From CAYQUC01 sp964514215 (GTDB lineage: Bacteria > Pseudomonadota > Gammaproteobacteria > UBA6429 > Thiohalophilaceae), in NCBI GenBank assembly GCA_964514215.1, contig CAZEPW010000023.1:1-47548 (forward strand): 47,548 nt of DNA, in the 5' to 3' direction. A model generated the notes under the pieces. That model did not search any database, was not told the DNA's origin, and worked only from the letters and a program-made list of their open reading frames with translations. The position numbers and the translations under genes are program-made. Below, piece after piece: positions 1-9,058 of the stretch (position 1 is its first letter; every line of letters begins with the position of its first letter).

Positions 1-430
1 GATAATCAATTCCCGTTACCGCATAATCGATAACCGCATAACGTACCGTTAAGCTGCCGCCATTGATCACGCGAATGCCGTACCAATCACCGGCTGCAGC
101 CAGAGTTGCATTAGTTGTAAGTGTTGCAGGAGATGCAGAGGTACCTGAAATTTGAAGAGAACCAGAAACAATTAACTCTGTACGTGCAACATCAGTACCC
201 GATGCTTGATCGTCTGATGTTTCAAAATTAACTATTGCACCTTGACTAATGGTTAAAGTGACACCAGCAGGGACAGTAATATCACCTGTTACTAGATGCG
301 TATCAACGTTATCCCAAACCTCATCACTAACCAGCACTCCAGAATGATTAACAACTGCAAACGCAATATTTTGAATCACTATTAAAAACACTACGCTAAC
401 TAAGCGTAAAATCCCTTTATTTGCACGCAT
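1..430 (-). CDS. Exported beta-helix-type repeat protein (N-terminal part, cut by window edge)
   Basis: An open frame runs from an ATG at 430 to the window edge without a stop (143 codons), so only the N-terminus is present. The first 25 or so residues look like a Sec signal peptide (MRANKG, then a hydrophobic stretch ending near IAFA). The mature part is rich in Thr, Val, Gly and Ser, with short beta-strand repeats such as GDITVPAGVTLTI, LIVSGSLQISGT and GDWYGIRVINGGSLTVRYAV. The W-x-G-I and G-x-L-x-V-x-x-A pattern is usual in right-handed parallel beta-helix proteins of Gram-negative surfaces. AGGTG lies 8 bases before the ATG, which supports this start. The exact function cannot be told; adhesin, surface-layer or secreted carbohydrate-active roles are all possible. 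Confidence 0.75.
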   Translation of the reverse strand, partial: MRANKGILRLVSVVFLIVIQNIAFAVVNHSGVLVSDEVWDNVDTHLVTGDITVPAGVTLTISQGAIVNFETSDDQASGTDVARTELIVSGSLQISGTSASPATLTTNATLAAAGDWYGIRVINGGSLTVRYAVIDYAVTGIDY

Positions 431-778
431 GATCACATCACCTGTTTATTCAGTAGGTCAACTTAAACGACTATTAACAATACAAACACTTAATTTGATT
501 GTTAATTATTATTATTTTAATATCACAAATTATTATTTAAAAACGATGAATTATTTTTATTTATTTATTTTTAATAACTGCTAGAACTATTTTCAAAAAA
601 TTAATTATAGTAAGACACAGATCTCAATTTTAATAAATTATCTTAGCAATTAAAATTTATTGCAATGTATTTTCATATAAATTTTTCAAATTACGATTTA
701 TAAGTTAATACTCACTATTTAATTAAAAAACGCAGATATAAAAAATTAAAGTTAAAAAATAATTTATTAGATGAAGAT
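431..778. other. AT-rich intergenic stretch
   Basis: No gene is visible on either strand. The stretch is made of A/T runs, especially 490-780. It separates the 3' end of the transglutaminase-like gene from the start of the beta-helix gene, both on the minus strand, so it must hold the latter's promoter and the former's 3' end. I see no GC-rich hairpin that would serve as a terminator. Confidence 0.6.
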
Positions 779-1660
779 CTATTTTAATGACACCAAAATA
801 TCGGTGTTACTGAATGCAAAACGATGAGAATTACCTAACTTTGAATTATTGCTATCAGCAATAATCCTAAAAGCAATATAATTAGTGACATTTTCATTGT
901 GAATTTTATTTTGAGAGTCTGCAATATACCAACGATTATTTTTATAATATTCAGACCAATTGTGAAAATCTTCGGGTTTTAACCGAGTATCTTCTTTATA
1001 AACATAACCACCAATGACCCTTGAAGGTATATTTTGAGCTCGTGACAAGGCTGTGAATAAATAGGAATACTCAGTACAATCTCCCGAGCGTTTATTTATA
1101 GCGTATAACGCACCACGATCAGCTTTTATATAACCTTCATACGCAATATTGTTACTAACCCAGTTAAACAAAGCATCTGACTTAGTTTTTGATGTTTTAT
1201 TAATTATTTTTGAACTAAGCGAAATTATTTTTTCATTATTTGATTCAATATTTTTTTCTGCTGTCAAATAGTCATTTTCAGCACTCATTGATAATTTGTT
1301 CGCCTTATTAGACATTTTTAAATTAACAGTGAGCGTAATTATCTTTGTCGCAAAAGGCGCAAGATTTTTAATCGTAAACGTTTGAATGTGATTTCCTAAA
1401 TTATCGTATTCTGATTGATATGGATACGAAGACTGAATGTTTTCAACCAGTTGATTCGACGTTTTAGGGACAGGTGCATATGCCCAAAATTGGCTCTGCT
1501 TAATTAATTTATTGGTTTTATTTTGTATTTGATATTGATATTTAATAGTTCGCTTGACCAAATATTCAGGCTTTGAATTAACCGTTGTATAAATTATTAC
1601 CGCAACACCAATAACGCTAATGAAACCAACTAAAACTATAAACTTATTATCAACTCTCAT
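779..1660 (-). CDS. Transglutaminase-like (papain-fold) membrane-anchored protein
   Basis: The 293-residue protein starts with a single hydrophobic segment (about residues 7-25, an N-terminal anchor or uncleaved signal). A mixed beta/linker region follows, then a transglutaminase-like core at about 160-255. The triad is visible: Cys195 in RSGDCTEYSYLF, His233 in EDFHNWSEYY and Asp248 in WYIADSQN. Members of this family act as proteases, peptide amidases or transglutaminases, often outside the cytoplasm; the substrate here is unknown. The gene lies 13 bp after the rhodanese-like gene on the same strand, so they are probably co-transcribed. The sequence is very rich in Asn, Lys and Ile, reflecting low local GC. 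The family call is firm, the role is not. Confidence 0.82.
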   Translation of the reverse strand: MRVDNKFIVLVGFISVIGVAVIIYTTVNSKPEYLVKRTIKYQYQIQNKTNKLIKQSQFWAYAPVPKTSNQLVENIQSSYPYQSEYDNLGNHIQTFTIKNLAPFATKIITLTVNLKMSNKANKLSMSAENDYLTAEKNIESNNEKIISLSSKIINKTSKTKSDALFNWVSNNIAYEGYIKADRGALYAINKRSGDCTEYSYLFTALSRAQNIPSRVIGGYVYKEDTRLKPEDFHNWSEYYKNNRWYIADSQNKIHNENVTNYIAFRIIADSNNSKLGNSHRFAFSNTDILVSLK

Positions 1661-1673
1661 ATTTATACAACTC

Positions 1674-2588
1674 TTATTTACAGCTTTGAGGTTTTTGTAA
1701 TGTAAATTCTTTTTTATTAGTCATTTTATATTGTAAATTAATGTATTTAGCAAAGCTGTTCACGCCGCCTCGCAAATAATATAAATTATTAAATGTCAAA
1801 CGATCGAATAAATTAATTTTATCACCAGTATTATCAATGAATAAATAACGAATATCCTTATGTTTATTAAATTGAGAAAAGTTTACTTTCAACTTATTAT
1901 TTTTAGAATATTTACTAATATTAGGAAAATATTTTTTTAATATGTTTAATTTTTGTTTATTATCAGCGTCAGTAGCATCAATTAACTGCCAATGGTATTC
2001 ATCTCGTTCATTAAACAATTCCTGAGCCAAGACACCACTTAAATCTTTACTGGTGTACGTTCCAATTATTTGACTTTTATTTTTAACCCAAGCCCTAATT
2101 CCTGCCTTATAAACAAAAACCTGCTTAAAACCATTTTTTCTTAAACGCCCACATTCTTCTATTAAATTTCGTGTTGCCGTACCATTATTAATCAACACAA
2201 CCAATTTGTTTTGCCAATATTTTTTTGATTTAACGAGGCTCAGTTTTAAGTTAATAGAATTATTAATTCGAAATTGTTGATATTGCGATTTAGGACGGAC
2301 ATCAACTAAAATTACGTCATTACGTTTAATTTTTTTATTGCTATCTGTAATGTTACAAATTTTATCAAATAAATGATATTCAGTTGAATTTCCAAAAACC
2401 TGTTTAGTAACCGATGATTTTATTGCTGCGATATTAGATTGAGCATTATTTGTTTCATAATTAAAACAGTTTTTAAAACTGTCGGCATAAACAGCAGATG
2501 TCACAATCGTTATCGATAGAATAACAATGAAAAAATTTAATGTAATTATATATTTCATCCCAAACAAACATCTTTGTAGACTAAACAT
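1674..2588 (-). CDS. Exported tandem rhodanese-like protein lacking active-site cysteines
   Basis: The protein is 304 residues from the ATG at 2588. A second ATG at 2558 would begin directly with a normal signal peptide (MKYIITLNFF...AVYA) and may be the real start. Two rhodanese-like units are visible. The first has VILVDVRPKSQYQ and the closing VYKAGIRAW. The second has RYLFIDNTGDK and YLRGGVNSF. In a working rhodanese the loop is C-x-x-G-x-R/S; here the cysteine position reads I-N-N-G in unit 1 and D-N-T-G in unit 2. Sulfur transfer by the usual mechanism is therefore unlikely, and a binding or structural role in the periplasm is more probable. It precedes the transglutaminase-like gene with 13 bp between them. 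Confidence 0.7.
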   Translation of the reverse strand: MFSLQRCLFGMKYIITLNFFIVILSITIVTSAVYADSFKNCFNYETNNAQSNIAAIKSSVTKQVFGNSTEYHLFDKICNITDSNKKIKRNDVILVDVRPKSQYQQFRINNSINLKLSLVKSKKYWQNKLVVLINNGTATRNLIEECGRLRKNGFKQVFVYKAGIRAWVKNKSQIIGTYTSKDLSGVLAQELFNERDEYHWQLIDATDADNKQKLNILKKYFPNISKYSKNNKLKVNFSQFNKHKDIRYLFIDNTGDKINLFDRLTFNNLYYLRGGVNSFAKYINLQYKMTNKKEFTLQKPQSCK

Positions 2589-2796
2589 CTGTTACAGTTT
2601 AATTCACCTAAATAATGACAAGGTGATTAAAATCAAACTACAAGGATATTTTTACTAAACATTATAAAAGTTTCGCAGTATACGCTTTTAACGAAACATT
2701 GAAATACTAAAATTGAATTCTCGTAAAATAATTTTGTTAACTGTTTATAATTTCACCAGAAATGGTTTTTATAAGGTTTACTATTTTATGATGTAT

Positions 2797-2827
2797 AAAA
2801 AAAGGCGCATTATACATGCGCCTTTTT
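2797..2827 (-). terminator. Intrinsic terminator downstream of hppA
   Basis: A perfect inverted repeat, AAAAAGGCGCAT (2799-2810) and ATGCGCCTTTTT (2816-2827), is separated by a 5-base loop. On the minus strand the stem is followed by a run of seven T. It starts about 50 bp past the hppA stop. The stem is also flanked by T on the plus strand, so it could work in both directions. Confidence 0.85.
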
Positions 2828-2874
2828 AAATTGAATCATTAGATTTCTTAATTACATTTTAAAAAACCAATTGA

Positions 2875-4902
2875 TCAAACAACCAACGGCACAATCAACA
2901 ACGCCACGATATTCATAATCTTAATCAAGGGATTAATCGCTGGACCGGCTGTATCTTTGTATGGATCACCAACTGTATCACCAGTGATTGCAGCTTTATG
3001 AGCCTCAGAACCTTTACCACCAAGATTATCATCTTCGATATACTTCTTCGCGTTATCCCAAGCGCCACCACCGGTTGTCATTGAAATTGCTACAAATAAA
3101 CCAGTAGCGATAGAGCCAACCAGCAAACCACCGAGTGCTTGCGCACCTAAAGTTAGGCCAACAACAATAGGAACAGCAACTGGCAATAATGATGGTATAA
3201 TCATTTCTTTAATGGCTGACTTTGTTAACATATCGACGGCTGTCGAATAATCTGGTTTTTCAGTAAAATCCATTATTCCGGGTTTTTCTTTAAACTGTCG
3301 TCGAACTTCCACAACAACCGATCCTGCCGCACGACCTACAGCTTCCATCGCCATCGCTCCAAACAGATAAGGCACCAGACCACCAATGAATAAACCAATT
3401 AATACCATATGATTGGATAAATCAAAACTCATGACTTTACCCGTTAAGTGTTCAATTTCACGAGTGTAATCAGAAAAAAGAACCAATGCAGCTAAACCTG
3501 CCGAACCAATCGCGTATCCCTTGGTAACAGCTTTAGTGGTATTACCTACCGCATCCAGTTCATCGGTTTTCTTACGAACATCGGCTTCTAAATTTGCCAT
3601 CTCAGCGATGCCACCGGCATTATCAGTTATAGGACCATAAGCATCTAACGCCACAATAATCCCCGCCATTGATAACATTGCAGTAGCAGCAATTGCGATG
3701 CCATATAAACCTGCAAAATTATGTGCAACGGCTATACCAATACAAATAACAATAACCGGCGCGGCTGTTGAACGCATCGACAAAGCCAGACCAGCAATAA
3801 CATTTGTTCCATGACCTGTAGTTGACGACTCTGCCAATTTTTTAACGGGAGAAAATTCAGTCGCAGTATAATATTCTGTAATAACAACCAAAGCGGCAGT
3901 AACAGCCAAGCCCACGAGTGCGGCATAAAATATATCTAAAACAGAATGCATACCATTACCCGCCATCATTTTATCGGTTACAAAATAAAATGCTATTGCG
4001 GATAATGCACCGGACACTGCGAGTCCACGGTATAAGGCTGGCATAATTCGTCCACCCTCTTTCACTCGTACAACCCATGTCCCAACGATTGAAGCAATAA
4101 TGGATACTGCGCCTAATACTAAAGGAAATAATATTGCTTGAGTTGCAAAAGCTGTCTCTGAAAATACAAAACCACTTAAAATCATTGTTGCGATAATTGT
4201 TACGGCGTATGTTTCAAATAAATCAGCAGCCATGCCAGCACAATCACCAACATTATCACCAACATTATCCGCAATCACAGCCGGATTACGTGGATCATCT
4301 TCTGGAATACCCGCTTCAATTTTTCCAACCAAATCCGCTCCAACATCAGCACCCTTGGTAAAGATACCGCCACCTAATCGAGCAAAAATTGAAATAAGCG
4401 ATCCGCCAAAAGCAAGGCCAATTAGTGGGTTCATATCAACCGCGCCGGTTGATATCGTCGAGAGATAATAATAAAACGCGGTGACACCTAATAAAGCTAA
4501 ACCAACGACTAACAAACCAGTAATTGTTCCGCCTAAAAATGCCACTTGTAACGCCGGATTTACACCTTTACGTGCAGCTTCAGCAGTACGTGCATTAGAA
4601 CGAACAGAAATGAACATTCCGATATAACCAGTTGCTCCGGATAAAATTGCACCGATGGCAAATCCAACAGCAGACAGTGGTGTTAAGAAAATAAAAATCA
4701 CGATAAATAGAACCAATCCAACCACACCAATACTCAGGTATTGTCTTTTTAGGAAAGCTGCAGCCCCTTCTTGCACTGCCTCGGAAATCCGAATCATATC
4801 GGCGTTTCCTTCAGGTAACTTTAAAATTCTAAAAATTGAAAATATGCCATAGGTAATTGCAATAACAGCAGCAGCCAAGGCTAAAAGTATCGGTGTTGAC
4901 AT
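2875..4902 (-). CDS. hppA: Membrane-bound proton-translocating pyrophosphatase, K+-independent type
   Basis: HppA couples hydrolysis of inorganic pyrophosphate to proton export across the inner membrane. The chain is an almost continuous series of hydrophobic helices (about 16 expected in the family) with the conserved acidic PPi/Mg loops, for example GADLVGKIEAGIPEDDPRNP followed by DNVGDNVGDCAGMAADL, and GDTVGDPYKDTAGPAINP at the C-terminus. The K+-dependence determinant reads GNTTKA (Lys codon at 3532-3534) rather than GNTTAA, which in characterised enzymes marks the K+-independent H+ pump. The frame is open to a TTG at 4950, but the ATG at 4902 gives the usual MSTPILL start, has GGAG 9 bases upstream, and yields 675 residues, normal for bacterial HppA. 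A strong terminator follows. Confidence 0.96.
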   Translation of the reverse strand: MSTPILLALAAAVIAITYGIFSIFRILKLPEGNADMIRISEAVQEGAAAFLKRQYLSIGVVGLVLFIVIFIFLTPLSAVGFAIGAILSGATGYIGMFISVRSNARTAEAARKGVNPALQVAFLGGTITGLLVVGLALLGVTAFYYYLSTISTGAVDMNPLIGLAFGGSLISIFARLGGGIFTKGADVGADLVGKIEAGIPEDDPRNPAVIADNVGDNVGDCAGMAADLFETYAVTIIATMILSGFVFSETAFATQAILFPLVLGAVSIIASIVGTWVVRVKEGGRIMPALYRGLAVSGALSAIAFYFVTDKMMAGNGMHSVLDIFYAALVGLAVTAALVVITEYYTATEFSPVKKLAESSTTGHGTNVIAGLALSMRSTAAPVIVICIGIAVAHNFAGLYGIAIAATAMLSMAGIIVALDAYGPITDNAGGIAEMANLEADVRKKTDELDAVGNTTKAVTKGYAIGSAGLAALVLFSDYTREIEHLTGKVMSFDLSNHMVLIGLFIGGLVPYLFGAMAMEAVGRAAGSVVVEVRRQFKEKPGIMDFTEKPDYSTAVDMLTKSAIKEMIIPSLLPVAVPIVVGLTLGAQALGGLLVGSIATGLFVAISMTTGGGAWDNAKKYIEDDNLGGKGSEAHKAAITGDTVGDPYKDTAGPAINPLIKIMNIVALLIVPLVV

Positions 4903-5123
4903 AAAGCTCATCTCCATCTCGTCCATTATAGTTATAGTATGTATCCCCAAAATCTTTCAGGGTAAACAATGCCATCCTAAACTTAATTTGCTTACAGTGC
5001 TTATTGTGTTTATTTATTAGGGTATGTTTTTGCTTGATGATAACAAAATTTTATGACCAAGATTTCGGATTGAAAATACTTATATTAGAATTTAATAATT
5101 TAACTGTATTTATGAAGTCTAAT

Positions 5124-5972
5124 TCATGATTTATGTCGCGATAATTTATTTTTATTACCTGCAACTTCATTCTCTTTAACGGCATTCCATGCTGCATCCA
5201 TTTCAACCAATGACGCATTTTGTAAACCACCACTTTGCAATAATAATTGCTCAACCTTTCTAAAACGATTTTCAAATTTAGCATTTGCTTTTCGTAATGC
5301 CGCTTCAGCATCAACACCAGAATGACGCGCCACATTAACACAAGCAAATAATAAATCACCTAACTCTTCTTCGATGTGATTTTTTTTCCCTAAGTTGGCC
5401 AGTTCAATTTCATGCTCAACTTCTTTTATTTCTTCATAACATTTTTCAACTGCGCCAGAAATATCCGGCCAATCAAAACCTTCATTTGATACCCGGCGTT
5501 GAATTTTTTGAGCAGCCGAGAGTGATGGTAATACTGAGTTAATATCATCTAATACACTACTATTTTTATTATTCTTTTTATTTCGTTCTTCAGATTTCAA
5601 CTTATCCCATGCAAGTGTTTGTTGTTTAATGGCACTTGGATTAGATAAATCATAAGTTGTTACAGCATCATCGTTATTATTAAACACATGTGGATGCCGT
5701 CGAATTAATTTATTACAAATCGCATTAATCACATCGTCAAAATTAAATTTATTTTGTTCCTTTGCTAATTGAGAATAAAAAACAATTTGAAATAACAAAT
5801 CACCTAACTCATCGGGTAAATCATCTAAACGATTTTGTTCTATTACTTCTGCAACTTCGTAAGCCTCTTCAAGTGTATGAGGCACAATCGATTGGTAGGT
5901 TTGTTTGATATCCCACGGACAGCCTGTTTTTGGGTCACGTAAACGTGACATAATATCAAGTAATTTTTTCAT
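5124..5972 (-). CDS. mazG: Nucleoside triphosphate pyrophosphohydrolase MazG
   Basis: This all-alpha NTP pyrophosphatase converts (d)NTPs to NMP and PPi, cleaning abnormal nucleotides and, in E. coli, limiting (p)ppGpp build-up. The 282-residue chain has the two MazG repeats of the long form. The N-terminal unit has GCPWDIKQT, HTLEEAYEVAEVIE and the acidic LPDELGDLLFQIVF. The C-terminal unit has EEIKEVEHEIE and EEELGDLLFACVN. The E-E-x-x-E/E-x-x-D metal-binding pattern is present in both. The usual E. coli length is about 263. The start at 5972 is preceded by a GTGGA stretch. It follows the HDOD gene on the same strand with an 80 bp gap that holds a small hairpin (5983-6003). Confidence 0.95.
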   Translation of the reverse strand: MKKLLDIMSRLRDPKTGCPWDIKQTYQSIVPHTLEEAYEVAEVIEQNRLDDLPDELGDLLFQIVFYSQLAKEQNKFNFDDVINAICNKLIRRHPHVFNNNDDAVTTYDLSNPSAIKQQTLAWDKLKSEERNKKNNKNSSVLDDINSVLPSLSAAQKIQRRVSNEGFDWPDISGAVEKCYEEIKEVEHEIELANLGKKNHIEEELGDLLFACVNVARHSGVDAEAALRKANAKFENRFRKVEQLLLQSGGLQNASLVEMDAAWNAVKENEVAGNKNKLSRHKS

Positions 5973-6052
5973 AATACAGTTCCACTATTTTAGAAAAATA
6001 GTGTAGCAGATTACTTTATTCAAGTGGAACTTGCTAACCTGAGGTTTGCATA

Positions 6053-6907
6053 TTAAGGTAAATAATTTTTTGGTAAAATTGTTTCTAAAGCATCACTAAA
6101 TAAAGGACCGGCTTCTGAAAAAATATCTTCTATAATGCTCTCATCCAAACCGCTAATTTTCCAAGCATAATCGGAAATTTCTTGAATACCACCTTGTTGC
6201 TCTATTTCCTGTTCAGCCTTTCCAGTTAAACAGTTTGCGATATGGATCATGCAAACATCTAATATTGTATCTTCAGCAAGCTCGGGAGTATGATGAAAAG
6301 CAACACTATCTCGTAATGAATCAGGCATGCGCCACTCTCTGAGTAATTCGCTACCAACCTCGGCATGATCAAATCCCAAAATACGTTGTTCAACAATAAA
6401 ATCACACTCACCGGTTTCTTGACAGGTTTTAATAACCAACTCGGCTTTATCAGTAAGTTTGTGACAAATAATTAATTTTCCAATATCGTGTAATAGACCA
6501 GCAACAAATAATCGTTCGCTATGCAATACATTACAACGCTTAGCCAACAGTTGAGCAATAACACCACAATAGACACTATGGCGCCAAAAATAAGCCATAT
6601 TCAATAGATCCGTTGGAATTTTAGAAAAAGCCTCAATAGCCGATGCTGCTAGCACTAAACCACGTAATTCACGTAAGCCAATAATGGTTACTGCTCTTGT
6701 AACGGTTTCAATACGCGAAGAAAAACCATAATAAGCACTGTTTACTATTTTTAATAAACGCGCCGTTAACCCCGTATCGCGAGAAATCACATGTCCCAAA
6801 TCAGTAGCCGTGGTGCCAGGATCTTCCAACATTTCAGTCACCCGCAAACAAACCTCAGGTAATGAAACAAGGCGTACCACGCCGGTGACTAATTCTTTTG
6901 AGTCCAT
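6053..6907 (-). CDS. HDOD-domain signalling protein
   Basis: The 284-residue soluble protein is a stand-alone HDOD domain, a catalytically silent relative of HD phosphohydrolases used as a signalling or scaffold module. Typical signatures are LPEVCLRVTEMLEDP near the N-terminus, GLTARLLKIVNSAYYGF, VTRAVTIIGLRELRGLVLA, and the helix with GLLHDIGKLII. It is followed by DHAEVGSELLREWRMP and AVAFHH-like SVAFHHTPE. No receiver, GGDEF or EAL domain is attached. In other gammaproteobacteria such proteins act with two-component or c-di-GMP pathways, but nothing here names the partner. The gene appears to have its own promoter region, with about 300 bp before the next gene. Confidence 0.88.
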   Translation of the reverse strand: MDSKELVTGVVRLVSLPEVCLRVTEMLEDPGTTATDLGHVISRDTGLTARLLKIVNSAYYGFSSRIETVTRAVTIIGLRELRGLVLAASAIEAFSKIPTDLLNMAYFWRHSVYCGVIAQLLAKRCNVLHSERLFVAGLLHDIGKLIICHKLTDKAELVIKTCQETGECDFIVEQRILGFDHAEVGSELLREWRMPDSLRDSVAFHHTPELAEDTILDVCMIHIANCLTGKAEQEIEQQGGIQEISDYAWKISGLDESIIEDIFSEAGPLFSDALETILPKNYLP

Positions 6908-7206
6908 AATACTGCGTATCTCAGCTAATTACTTACAATAGTAAGGTAAATATAATCGTTATTACTGATGCTTTATATTTAGTAGTTAACGACTGTATTT
7001 AATTTAGCTTTAATATTTCAGATTAAATATATAATTGATTTTGTTATTAAAAATTTACAGACTTAATTATTTAAGGTATTTAAACATCATTAATTAGACT
7101 TTAATCACATTTCTATCAGTAGTATTTAACTAATGCTACAGCACTTGTACCAAGCTACAACTATTAACGAAACCACTTTAGCTGCTTTCATTTGATAATT
7201 ACTGGT
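6908..7206. other. Intergenic stretch, no gene seen
   Basis: About 300 bp between the 3' end of the DUF302-like gene and the start of the HDOD gene, both on the minus strand. It is AT-rich without a convincing ORF, hairpin or operator. It must contain the HDOD gene promoter. Confidence 0.5.
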
Positions 7207-7716
7207 TTATTGGATAACTTCAGAAATGATATTTTTCAGCATCGTTTCAACTGCTTTTAATGTTTTATTTGATTTTTTATTACTATCGTAGGTTGGTCGC
7301 CGATACATAACATACACGGTATTTTTATCTTGAGACAATTGATAAACATAAATTATATAAGGGCAAAACATAAAATTTCGTGGATCAGCTTCCATTGTGG
7401 CTCTGGATATCGTTGCTGAACAAAATTCAAAAGCCTCGGCATGTTTATAAATAACTTTTTTAGCTCCAATATCTTTACCCGTTCGAATCAACATATCACC
7501 AGTATGAGCTATAGTATTAATCTTAATACCTCTTCCTGTTATAGCCAACTCAACATCATCACGAACATCAGCATAAACGCCATTAATTTTATACTCAACA
7601 TAAGTCTCTGTTTCAGTCATTTTCGTATTATCAGATTCATCTGCATGGACAAGAGTAATATGAAACGAGCCAAAAAAGCTAATAATAAAGACATATTTAA
7701 AAAAAACACGAAACAT
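7207..7716 (-). CDS. Exported DUF302-like protein
   Basis: The frame could begin at 7791, but the ATG at 7716 has AGGAG 7 bases upstream and immediately encodes a signal peptide (MFRVFFKYVF...HITLVHA, cleavage before DES). The mature protein of about 145 residues contains GRGIKINTIAHTGDML, then EAFEFCSATISRATMEADP and CPYIIYVYQL, a pattern resembling DUF302 proteins. In those, a beta-alpha core is followed by an F-C-x-A motif and a C-P-x-x-I-x-V-Y strand. The biochemical role of DUF302 is not settled. Two cysteines (in FCSA and FCPY) could form a disulfide in the periplasm. The family call is from memory of motifs and moderately sure. Confidence 0.6.
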   Translation of the reverse strand: MFRVFFKYVFIISFFGSFHITLVHADESDNTKMTETETYVEYKINGVYADVRDDVELAITGRGIKINTIAHTGDMLIRTGKDIGAKKVIYKHAEAFEFCSATISRATMEADPRNFMFCPYIIYVYQLSQDKNTVYVMYRRPTYDSNKKSNKTLKAVETMLKNIISEVIQ

Positions 7717-7781
7717 AATAAAACTCCTGAAACAACACAATTTAAAAAAGTATAAATTTAAGTTTATCATAAGCAATAAAC

Positions 7782-7803
7782 TGAACACCATGTTTAGTGT
7801 TCA
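7782..7803 (-). terminator. Probable hairpin terminator after the Kef-type antiporter gene
   Basis: A perfect 7-bp inverted repeat, TGAACAC (7782-7788) and GTGTTCA (7797-7803), has an 8-base loop. It lies about 30 bp past the stop of the antiporter gene in the minus-strand direction and is followed on that strand by GTTTATTG. The stem is short and the T-tract imperfect, so it may be a weak terminator or only a processing hairpin. Confidence 0.4.
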
Positions 7804-7831
7804 AAATTACTAAATAGTTCAAATAACAATA

Positions 7832-9001
7832 TTAATCACGTCTTAATTTATCCGATGCACTTATCGGAGTTGGGTATTTCATAACAATATAATATGATGA
7901 AAATATAAATGTAATTAAAGTTGCCATTTGAATAACGTAAGACGCTTTAGTCGAAATATAACCGGACTGTAATGCAATGATGGTAATTAATAATGAAAAC
8001 TCACTTATTTGTCCCAAACGAAAACCAGCTTCTTTTGCTGTTTTAGGACGTTCTGCAACTTTACGTAGCAACCAGCGGAATATTAGTGGTTTAAAAATTA
8101 ATACGAATATCGCTAAAGTTGTAGCGGGAATAATAACATTGCCTATCATCGACAAATCAAACCCTGCCCCGAGAGAAAAGAAAAACATTACCAAGAAAAA
8201 ATCACGCAATGGACGTAAACTCTCGGCAATATAAACGGCAATAGGTCGCGTCGCTAAAGAAACACCAGCAACAAAGGCACCTATTTCTACTGACAAACCA
8301 ACATAGTTCGCTAACTCAGCAATACCGAGGCACCAACCTAATGCAACTAAAAAAACATATTCTCGGATAGTATCGAATTTTGCAATTAGCGGCAGTAATA
8401 TATAGCGTTCAATTAAAAACACAAAAAGAATAATGGCTGGAATTGTTAAAGAAAGCTTACCAAATTGGATGAGTAAATCATCTCCTTGTGATGCGCCATG
8501 AAAAATTATTAGAATAAATATCGCTATAAGATCTTGTATTAGTAATACACTTATTATTATTTCGCCCAGATGTTTATGATGCAAAACTGTCGTTGGTAAT
8601 AATTTAAGCCCCAAAATTGTGCTGGAAAACATCATCGTTGCGCCAATCACAAGACATTCGATAAAGTCAAAATCGAAATAAAGAGCAATAGTAAAACCAA
8701 CACACGCAAACAATAAGCTACTTAAAATTGTAGTTATCATTGCCTTGGAAAACATGTGAGCTAAGCTATGAGGATCAAGATCTAGCCCGAGTAAAAATAA
8801 TAAAAAAATAATACCGACATGCGCGACATCTTCAACGACTTTGGGTTCAGGAACAAGAGCAAGTCCCCAAGGTCCAATTATAACCCCAAGAAAAATATAC
8901 GCTATAATCAACGACTGTCGAGCGTATAATGCAACTGACGCTAAAATTGCAGCACCAGTAAAAATTAGAAAAATAACATGAACTAAAGATTCTGAACCCA
9001 T
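7832..9001 (-). CDS. Kef-type monovalent cation:proton antiporter (CPA2 family), membrane domain only
   Basis: The 389-residue integral membrane protein has about 12 hydrophobic helices. CPA2 signatures are visible: IIAYIFLGVIIGPWGLAL in the second helix region, GIIFLLFLLGLDLDP, and EIGAFVAGVSLA followed by SLRPLRDFFLVMFFFSLG. The family exchanges K+ or Na+ for H+ across the inner membrane. The chain ends right after the last helix and lacks the C-terminal TrkA-N/RCK domain of KefB/KefC, so regulation by NADH or glutathione adducts is not expected. It follows fabB on the same strand after 57 bp and may be partly co-transcribed; a hairpin lies downstream. Confidence 0.88.
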   Translation of the reverse strand: MGSESLVHVIFLIFTGAAILASVALYARQSLIIAYIFLGVIIGPWGLALVPEPKVVEDVAHVGIIFLLFLLGLDLDPHSLAHMFSKAMITTILSSLLFACVGFTIALYFDFDFIECLVIGATMMFSSTILGLKLLPTTVLHHKHLGEIIISVLLIQDLIAIFILIIFHGASQGDDLLIQFGKLSLTIPAIILFVFLIERYILLPLIAKFDTIREYVFLVALGWCLGIAELANYVGLSVEIGAFVAGVSLATRPIAVYIAESLRPLRDFFLVMFFFSLGAGFDLSMIGNVIIPATTLAIFVLIFKPLIFRWLLRKVAERPKTAKEAGFRLGQISEFSLLITIIALQSGYISTKASYVIQMATLITFIFSSYYIVMKYPTPISASDKLRRD

Positions 9002-9058
9002 CTTTAAAGCATAGCTAAGTTTTAACTATATATTAACGTGGATCTAACTTTAAAAAAA

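Noticed and set aside
5983..6003. 9-bp hairpin CACTATTTT-AGA-AAAATAGTG between the HDOD gene and mazG, considered as a terminator
   Set aside because: The stem is nearly all A/T and no T-tract follows on either strand; it may only be a chance dyad in AT-rich DNA.
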